DNA of 9,831 bases, taken from NCBI GenBank assembly GCA_039188505.1, contig JBCCZC010000205.1, positions 1 to 9,831 on the forward strand. Direction: 5' to 3'. The DNA is from JBCCZC01 sp039188505. GTDB taxonomy: Bacteria; Pseudomonadota; Gammaproteobacteria; Xanthomonadales; SZUA-38. The stretch's first letter is position 1, and every line of letters starts with the position of its first letter. The notes beneath the pieces were generated by a model that worked only from the letters and a program-made list of their open reading frames with translations, ran no database searches and was not told the origin of the DNA. Positions 6,185 through 9,831 of this stretch are shown here, piece by piece. Made by a program: the position numbers and the translations under genes.

Positions 6185-8074
6185 ATCCCTCATGGCTTCC
6201 AGCGTTTCCCAACGACCGAAGCAGGCCTCGAGTTCATCGCTGAGCGTCTGGTGGCGCTGCTGGGTCGCAACGATGTCATCCTGGGATCCGCGGTAGAACT
6301 CCGGCTCGGCCATGCGCACGGAAAGTGCCTCGACCTCGTTCTCGAGCTGCTCGATCCGCGCCGGGAGCTCGTCCAGCTCCCGCTGATACTTGTAGCTCAG
6401 CTTGCCCGATGACGTGCGCTTCGGCGCCGCCGCTGCGGCCGCTGGCGTCGCACCGTTCGCCTCGGCGTCCGGTGCCGGAATCGGCTTTGGCGCCGAACGT
6501 TGACGCTCCCAATCGGCATAGCCCCCGACAAACTCCTCGACCCGCCCGTCGGCCCGGATCGCCAGCGTCGAGGTCACGACCGCATCGATGAAGTCACGGT
6601 CGTGCGAGACCAGCAGCAGCGTGCCACCGTATTCGGCGAGGCGCTCCTCCAGCAGCTCGAGGGTCTCGACGTCGAGATCGTTCGTCGGTTCGTCGAGAAC
6701 GAGGAGGTTGAAGGGCCGTGCGAAGAGGCGAGCCAGGAGCAGGCGATTGCGTTCGCCACCAGATAGGCGGGTGATCGGCGCGCGGGCTCGCTCCGGTGTG
6801 AAGAGAAACTCCTGGAGGTAGCCGAGGACGTGCCGCTGCTGGCCAGCGATGGTCACGAACTCACGCCCATCGCCGACATTCTCCGCGGCGGTCCAGTCCT
6901 CGCGCAGCTGGTCCCGGTGCTGATCGAAGTAGGCCAGCTCGATCCCCGTACCCAGCGTGATCTCGCCGTCGATCGGCGCCAGTTCGCCCAGCAGCGTGCG
7001 CAGGAGCGTGGTCTTGCCAGAGCCGTTCGGTCCGATGATGGCAACGCGATCGCCGCGAAGCACCGTTGTATCGATGTCCTGTAGAACCGCCCTGCCGTCA
7101 TAGCCGGCGGCGACGCCCTCGGCGACGATCACCTTGCGGCCGCTCCGCCCGGCCTCGCTGAGCTTCATCTCCACCTTGCCGACCGCTTCGCGCCGGGCCG
7201 CGCGCTCGCGCCGCATGGCCTCGAGCGCCCGCACCCGGCCCTCGTTGCGGGTCCGCCGCGCCTTGATGCCCTGCCGGATCCAGACTTCCTCGGACGCCAG
7301 GCGCTTGTCGAAGCGTGCGTCGGCAAGCGCCTCGGCGTGCAGTCGCTCGTCGCGACGGCGCAGGTAGTTGGCGTAATCCCCGGGCCAGCTCGTGACCCCG
7401 CCGCGATCGATCTCGACGATGCGCGTGGCCAGCGCCCGGAGAAAGCGGCGATCGTGGGTCACGAACACCAGCGCCCCGGGAAAGTTCATCAGCACGCCCT
7501 CGAGCCATTCGATCGCCTCGATATCGAGATGGTTGGTTGGCTCGTCGAGCAGCAGCACGTCCGGAGCGGTCACGAGCGCCCGCGCCAGCAGAACCCGGCG
7601 CCTGAGACCACCGGATAGCGATGCGAAAGTCGCCTGCGCGGGCAGTTCGAGGCGCGACAGCGTCTCGCTGACCCGCTGATCGATGCTCCAACCTCCGGCA
7701 GCCTCCACGCGATCGTGGAGCTGAGCCAGTTCTGCCTCGTCCGGCTCCCCTTCCTCGTCGAGCAGCTCGTGGTAGGCGCTCAGAAGCGGGCCGAGCTCGC
7801 CCAGCCCGTCCGCGACCACGTCGAAGACCCGTCCCTCGATCGATGCCGGGACCTCCTGGGGCAGGCTGGCCACCCGTACCGCGCTCGCCCGCACCACCGC
7901 GCCGCTCTCCGGCAGCACGGTGCCCTCGAGCACGCGCAGCAGCGTCGACTTGCCGGCCCCGTTGCGACCGACCACGGCAATCCGCTCACCGGGTTCGAGG
8001 GTCAAGTCCGCCCCATCGAGAAGCGGGGGCCCGCCGACGCTTACCTCGACTTCCTGCAATCTGATCAGACTCAT
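6179..8074 (-). CDS. uup: ABC-F family ATPase Uup
   Basis: This is a 631-residue soluble protein with two ATP-binding domains and no membrane segment, the mark of the ABC-F family. Domain 1 has Walker A GRNGAGKST (36-44), signature LSGG (153-156), Walker B LLLDEPTNHLD (174-184) and the H-loop histidine H207. Domain 2 has GPNGSGKTT (348-356), LSGGERNR (437-444), LLVLDEPTNDLD (457-468) and H491. The interdomain linker holds the typical KARRTRNEGRVRALEAM (271-287). After an Ala/Pro-rich spacer (about 527-552), a C-terminal coiled coil (about 558-625) matches the nucleic-acid-binding tail that marks Uup. Known Uup proteins act on ribosomes or branched DNA and limit precise transposon excision. 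No residue is missing from either ATP site. The start, ATG 8074, has GGAGG 13 bases upstream, longer than usual, with GC-rich potential secondary structure between. It is divergent from the DUF3592-like gene. Confidence 0.96.
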   Translation of the reverse strand: MSLIRLQEVEVSVGGPPLLDGADLTLEPGERIAVVGRNGAGKSTLLRVLEGTVLPESGAVVRASAVRVASLPQEVPASIEGRVFDVVADGLGELGPLLSAYHELLDEEGEPDEAELAQLHDRVEAAGGWSIDQRVSETLSRLELPAQATFASLSGGLRRRVLLARALVTAPDVLLLDEPTNHLDIEAIEWLEGVLMNFPGALVFVTHDRRFLRALATRIVEIDRGGVTSWPGDYANYLRRRDERLHAEALADARFDKRLASEEVWIRQGIKARRTRNEGRVRALEAMRRERAARREAVGKVEMKLSEAGRSGRKVIVAEGVAAGYDGRAVLQDIDTTVLRGDRVAIIGPNGSGKTTLLRTLLGELAPIDGEITLGTGIELAYFDQHRDQLREDWTAAENVGDGREFVTIAGQQRHVLGYLQEFLFTPERARAPITRLSGGERNRLLLARLFARPFNLLVLDEPTNDLDVETLELLEERLAEYGGTLLLVSHDRDFIDAVVTSTLAIRADGRVEEFVGGYADWERQRSAPKPIPAPDAEANGATPAAAAAAPKRTSSGKLSYKYQRELDELPARIEQLENEVEALSVRMAEPEFYRGSQDDIVATQQRHQTLSDELEACFGRWETLEAMRDA

Positions 8075-8089
8075 CGGCCCGCCCGGGCC

Positions 8090-8124
8090 TCCGGTAGCAG
8101 CTGTGACGAACGGAGCCTACCGGA
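8090..8124 (-). promoter_or_regulatory. Inverted repeat in the uup leader overlapping its ribosome-binding site
   Basis: TCCGGTAG (8090-8097) and CTACCGGA (8117-8124) form a perfect 8-base inverted repeat with a 19-base spacer. In a uup transcript starting beyond 8124, the 3' arm of the stem would include part of the GGAGG (8092-8088). A second GC stem (GGCCC-GCCC-GGGCC, 8076-8089) lies between that site and the ATG. The pairing could control uup translation, or the dyad could be an operator. No promoter was identified, so it is not known whether the whole stem is transcribed. Confidence 0.4.
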
Positions 8125-8231
8125 CGCCGACCGAGCTGTCGTCCCGCACTGCCGTGGCGGGCTTTGCACCCGGATTGCGTAGGGACAGCAGGGAGGAAAC
8201 GTCGGCGCCCTTCACGGGGGGGAATCACTGT

Positions 8232-8615
8232 ATGCCCGAAACCATCGAATTCGCATTGCTCGGCGCGGCAATGCTGACCGCACTGACGGCGCGCCGGTTG
8301 CTCCGCGCAGCGCGGTCGGTCCAGGCGCGGCGACGTGCCCCCACCCAGGGCCGTCGCCTACTGACGCAGTTCGGGGTCGACGCCGAAGCGCTGGTTATCG
8401 AGGTCCGCGAGAGGCCCACCGGCCCGCCCGGTCGCCGGCGCTTCGTCCGCTATCGTTTCCGGGTCGATCGTCGCGAATTCGTCGGTGACACCGCGAACTG
8501 GTCGCTGGCTGTCGGCGACGTCCTGCCAATCGCCTACCTGCCGGACGACCCGCGAATCAACGCGCCGGCGGAGGTTGTGCGGCTGCTCCGCGAGGGTCAT
8601 CCGCGGGACCGATGA
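8232..8615 (+). CDS. Small DUF3592-like membrane protein
   Basis: This is a 127-residue protein. ATG 8232 is preferred because it follows a G-rich ribosome site (GGGGGGGA, 8216-8223) and starts MPETIEFALLGAAML. The frame is open further upstream, but without a plausible start. One N-terminal membrane segment spans about 5-25, then a basic stretch (RRLLRAARSVQARRR). The remaining domain has the DUF3592 pattern: a variable beta strand (AEALVIEVRE), YRFRVDRREFVGDT in the middle, then VGDVLPIAYLPDDPRINAP, equivalent to the family's 'GD-V-V-YDP-DP' close. The family has no established function. The gene stands alone between uup (divergent) and the aldolase gene, which has its own promoter. Confidence 0.75.
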   Translation: MPETIEFALLGAAMLTALTARRLLRAARSVQARRRAPTQGRRLLTQFGVDAEALVIEVRERPTGPPGRRRFVRYRFRVDRREFVGDTANWSLAVGDVLPIAYLPDDPRINAPAEVVRLLREGHPRDR

Positions 8616-8655
8616 CCGCAGCGCGTGCCGGCCGCTCGGACCCAGCGTAGGATCA

Positions 8656-8685
8656 ATGTCAGGGCTGATCGGGGTCGGCTAGAAT
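8656..8685 (+). promoter_or_regulatory. Sigma70-type promoter of the aldolase gene
   Basis: ATGTCA (8656-8661, 4 of 6 to consensus) and TAGAAT (8680-8685, 5 of 6) are spaced by 18 bases, predicting a start near 8692 and a 30-base leader with GAGG at 8712-8715. The -10 sits in an imperfect dyad: GTCGG (8674-8678) pairs with CCGAC (8691-8695), and CTA pairs with TAG around GAA (8679-8687). A repressor could use this. No such regulator is visible nearby. Confidence 0.55.
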
Positions 8686-8721
8686 AGCGCCCGACGATTT
8701 CGCACTCTGATGAGGTAACCC

Positions 8722-9615
8722 GTGAGCAACTTCGACGCCCAACTGGAAAAATTCCGCACCGCGGACGGATTCATCGCTGCCCTCGACCAGAGTGGTGGCA
8801 GCACGCCGAAGGCCCTTGGCCTTTACGGCGTCAGCGCGGACAGCTGGTCGAATGACGACGAGATGTTCGACCTGGTGCATCAGATGCGCAGCCGCATCAT
8901 CACCAGTGCTGCGTTCACCGGTGAGCGCATACTCGCGGCGATCCTGTTCGAGATGACCATGGACCGCGAGATCGAGGGCCGCTCGACCGGCGATTACCTC
9001 TGGGACGTCAAGAACGTCGTACCGATCCTGAAGGTCGACAAGGGCCTGGCCGAGGAAGCCGACGGCGTCCAGCTCATGAAGCCGATGCCCGGCCTCGACG
9101 ACCTGCTTGCGCGAGCGAAGGCCAAGGGGATGTTCGGCACCAAGATGCGTTCGGTCATCAAGCGGGCGAGCGAGTCCGGGATCGCCGCCAATGTCGATCA
9201 GCAGTTCGCGATCGGCCGCCAGATCGTGGCCGCCGGCCTCGTGCCCATCATCGAGCCGGAGGTCGACATCAACGCGCCGGACAAGGCCGCCGCCGAGGCG
9301 ATCCTGAAGGAAAAGATCATGGCGCACCTCGACAGCCTGGGTGAGGACGAACTCGTCATGCTGAAGCTCACCCTGCCCGAGGAAGACAATCTGTACGCGG
9401 ACTGCATCGCGCACCCGCGCTGCCTGAAGGTCGTCGCGCTGTCCGGCGGCTACAGCCGCGAGGAAGCCAACGCCCGCCTGGCGAAGCAGAATGGCATGGT
9501 CGCCAGTTTCTCCCGGGCGCTCTCCGAGGGACTCTCGGCCCAGCAGAGCGACGAGGCGTTCGACGCCACCATGGACGCATCGATCCAGAGCATCTTCGAC
9601 GCTTCCAGAACCTGA
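8722..9615 (+). CDS. fda: Class I fructose-bisphosphate aldolase
   Basis: This 297-residue cytoplasmic enzyme cleaves fructose 1,6-bisphosphate to dihydroxyacetone phosphate and glyceraldehyde 3-phosphate, and runs the reverse step in gluconeogenesis. It uses a lysine Schiff base and needs no metal. The start is GTG 8722: an in-frame TAA at 8716-8718 rules out anything earlier, GAGG stands at 8712-8715, and MSNFDAQLEKF is the usual family start. Signatures are GFIAALDQSGGSTPKAL (16-32), ILKVDKG (102-108), KMRSVI (141-146), VPIIEPEVDI (174-183), VMLKLTLP (212-219, with K215 the expected Schiff-base lysine) and ALSGGYSREEAN. It is complete and shows no missing key residue. The length fits the bacterial class I form rather than the archaeal-type FbaB. 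It is transcribed alone, between its own promoter and a strong hairpin. Confidence 0.95.
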   Translation: MSNFDAQLEKFRTADGFIAALDQSGGSTPKALGLYGVSADSWSNDDEMFDLVHQMRSRIITSAAFTGERILAAILFEMTMDREIEGRSTGDYLWDVKNVVPILKVDKGLAEEADGVQLMKPMPGLDDLLARAKAKGMFGTKMRSVIKRASESGIAANVDQQFAIGRQIVAAGLVPIIEPEVDINAPDKAAAEAILKEKIMAHLDSLGEDELVMLKLTLPEEDNLYADCIAHPRCLKVVALSGGYSREEANARLAKQNGMVASFSRALSEGLSAQQSDEAFDATMDASIQSIFDASRT

Positions 9616-9622
9616 ACCCTGC

Positions 9623-9654
9623 CCGGCATCGCGCCCGCAGCGGCGCGGTGCCGG
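9623..9654 (+). terminator. Terminator-like hairpin after the aldolase gene
   Basis: CCGGCATCGCGCC (9623-9635) pairs over 13 positions with GGCGCGGTGCCGG (9642-9654) around a 6-base loop. One pair is T-G, tolerated in RNA. It begins 7 bases after the aldolase stop. The downstream sequence has no T-run, so it may stop RNA polymerase only partly, act with Rho, or protect the mRNA 3' end. Confidence 0.6.
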
Positions 9655-9705
9655 CGGTTCCATCGGCGCGGCAATGCCGGCGCGCGTCCCGATGCTGCCC
9701 GTTTC

Positions 9706-9721
9706 TCCCGCGGTCGCGGGA
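9706..9721. repeat. Short perfect stem before the last gene
   Basis: TCCCGC-GGTC-GCGGGA is a 6-base inverted repeat ending 5 bases before ATG 9727. Its right arm supplies GGGA, the only Shine-Dalgarno-like sequence for that ATG. It may be a second terminator arm or an operator, and chance is possible. Confidence 0.3.
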
Positions 9722-9726
9722 ATGTC

Positions 9727-9831
9727 ATGAACGTGTGCCTAGATTCCGGTCCAGATGCCAGACCGGATCCTCGAATCGTGAAGTGGGTGTTCCTCGGCCT
9801 TGGGAGCCTGGTCTTCGCCAGCGGTGTGCTG
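9727..9831 (+). CDS. N-terminus of a membrane protein, cut by the window end
   Basis: Thirty-five codons are open to the window edge. ATG 9727 has a possible GGGA site (9718-9721). An in-frame GTG at 9778 would instead give a start (MKWVFLGLGSLVFASGVL) that looks more natural: one lysine, then a hydrophobic helix. That start resembles the N-terminus of DUF3592 proteins such as the neighbour at 8232-8615, but 18 residues cannot establish family. The stretch between the two starts (DSGPDARPDPR) is polar and unremarkable. The choice of start is open, and the function is unknown. Confidence 0.5.
   Translation, partial: MNVCLDSGPDARPDPRIVKWVFLGLGSLVFASGVL

Noticed and set aside
7098..7691. 197-codon frame on - inside uup in another frame
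   Set aside because: It overlaps the ATPase core of Uup, and the translation is low-complexity Ala/Arg/Gly.
7920..8231. N-terminal extension of the DUF3592-like frame into uup and its leader
   Set aside because: It overlaps the divergent uup start region, and no start codon with a ribosome site was seen before 8232.
8659..9663. 334-codon frame on - opposite the aldolase gene
   Set aside because: The aldolase has clear catalytic signatures. The antisense frame shows no domain and no ribosome site.

Overview
This is a GC-rich chromosomal segment (about two thirds G+C by eye). It is densely packed with single-copy housekeeping and regulatory genes, with no rRNA, tRNA, CRISPR array, insertion sequence or phage gene that I can see. 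A GGDEF-EAL protein, a Uup-type ABC-F protein, a CrgA-like LysR regulator, a DUF2855 protein and a class I fructose-bisphosphate aldolase together suggest a high-GC proteobacterium, most likely a gammaproteobacterium. That placement is inference from gene content and is not firm.

Layout from left to right. (1) Positions 2-2078 hold the 3' part of a membrane-anchored GGDEF-EAL protein followed 13 bases later by a small HD-domain protein; both are on + and probably co-transcribed. (2) A LysR-type regulator on - (2075-2998) runs into the HD gene tail to tail, and the two stop codons share one CTAG. The regulator is divergent from a 3-hydroxyisobutyrate-dehydrogenase-like oxidoreductase (3119-3971, +). 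A LysR-type operator dyad (2999-3017) lies directly against the regulator's start codon, so the regulator probably controls both itself and the oxidoreductase. The oxidoreductase reading frame is broken by one extra G in a run of six. (3) A DUF2855 protein on - (4037-5119) is divergent from a secreted TPR-repeat protein on + (5270-6157). (4) The ABC-F ATPase uup is on - (6179-8074) and is divergent from a small DUF3592-like membrane protein on + (8232-8615). (5) A class I fructose-bisphosphate aldolase on + (8722-9615) has its own promoter and a strong terminator-like hairpin. It is followed by the first 35 codons of a further membrane protein cut by the window end.

No gap without a gene exceeds 160 bases. 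Genes mostly come in divergent or convergent pairs rather than long operons, so regulation is concentrated in four short divergent or promoter-bearing gaps (2999-3118, 5120-5269, 8075-8231, 8616-8721). I do not see an obviously new multi-gene system. The points most worth a second look are the HD protein, whose putative metal-ligand pattern resembles the PhnZ-type diiron oxygenases; the frameshifted oxidoreductase; and a stem-loop in the uup leader that overlaps its ribosome-binding site.
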